From contig CAJNOQ010000611.1 in the NCBI GenBank assembly GCA_905250885.1, forward strand, positions 1-45,318: 45,318 nt of DNA. Reading direction: 5' to 3'. Below are positions 45,291-45,318 of this stretch, piece after piece. Positions within the stretch are counted from its first letter, which is position 1. Every line of letters begins with the position of its first letter. The notes under the pieces were generated by a model. The model worked only from the letters and a program-made list of their open reading frames with translations, had not been told where the DNA came from and did not search any database. The DNA comes from Didymodactylos carnosus (Eukaryota; Rotifera; Eurotatoria; Philodinida; Philodinidae). Made by a program: the position numbers and the translations under genes.

Positions 45291-45318
45291 TGCTTTCGAC
45301 TTTATAAAGTCGAAAGCA
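45291..45318. repeat. Perfect 28-bp palindrome at the window edge
   Basis: TGCTTTCGACTTTA followed directly by its exact reverse complement. It reaches the last base of the window, so its true extent is unknown. It may be the centre or end of another inverted-repeat element. Confidence 0.85.

Noticed and set aside
1-45318. tRNA, rRNA, snRNA or spliced-leader RNA genes
   Set aside because: I scanned by eye for T-loop GGTTCGA-type boxes and known rotifer leader-like sequence and saw none that fold convincingly. A covariance-model scan would be needed to exclude them.

Overview
This is intron-containing eukaryotic DNA from an animal. It is AT-rich, with mostly 50-120 bp GT-AG introns and genes on both strands separated by repeat-laden spacers. 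Gene content (a Pax paired-domain gene, IQCE, LAMTOR2, LSM14) points to a metazoan. The A/T-rich codon style, the many small foldback and hAT-type elements and a leucine-rich-repeat open frame of the expanded F-box-like kind suggest a bdelloid rotifer (Rotaria/Adineta type). That assignment is inference.

Layout, left to right. 1-6060: spacer with AAGTACTTG-rich repeat units and a 105-bp inverted repeat. 6061-9889 (+): eight-exon Pax2/5/8-type gene. 9890-12978: composite inverted repeats. 12979-20274 (-): 19-exon IQCE homologue whose largest 3'-side intron carries a nest of transposable elements and which has a perfect 319-bp tandem exon duplication. 20275-27006: 6.7 kb with foldback elements and two non-LTR retrotransposon 3' ends. 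27007-28142 (+): UFD1. 28697-31069 (-): unrecognised proline-rich protein. 32912-33504 (+): LAMTOR2. 34006-36897 (+): POLR3E/RPC5 with a hAT-type element in its last intron. 38247-40252 (-): LSM14. 40253-43755: spacer with an inverted repeat. 43756-44991 (-): LRR-like frame broken by two in-frame TAA codons. 44992-45318: hairpin and terminal palindrome.

The genes are mostly unrelated housekeeping and developmental loci: transcription factor, ciliary Hedgehog-pathway scaffold, p97/VCP cofactor, Ragulator subunit, Pol III subunit and P-body protein. LAMTOR2 and POLR3E lie head to tail 0.5 kb apart and both sit on the TOR-growth axis, which may be coincidence. The most notable points are a full-length homeodomain in the Pax gene that has lost both W48 and N51, an RPC5 that appears to lack the middle tandem winged-helix region, an LSM14 without RGG repeats, and the in-frame identical exon duplication in IQCE. 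I found no wholly new multi-gene system. Exon boundaries were read by hand from splice sites, reading-frame continuity and remembered family sequences.
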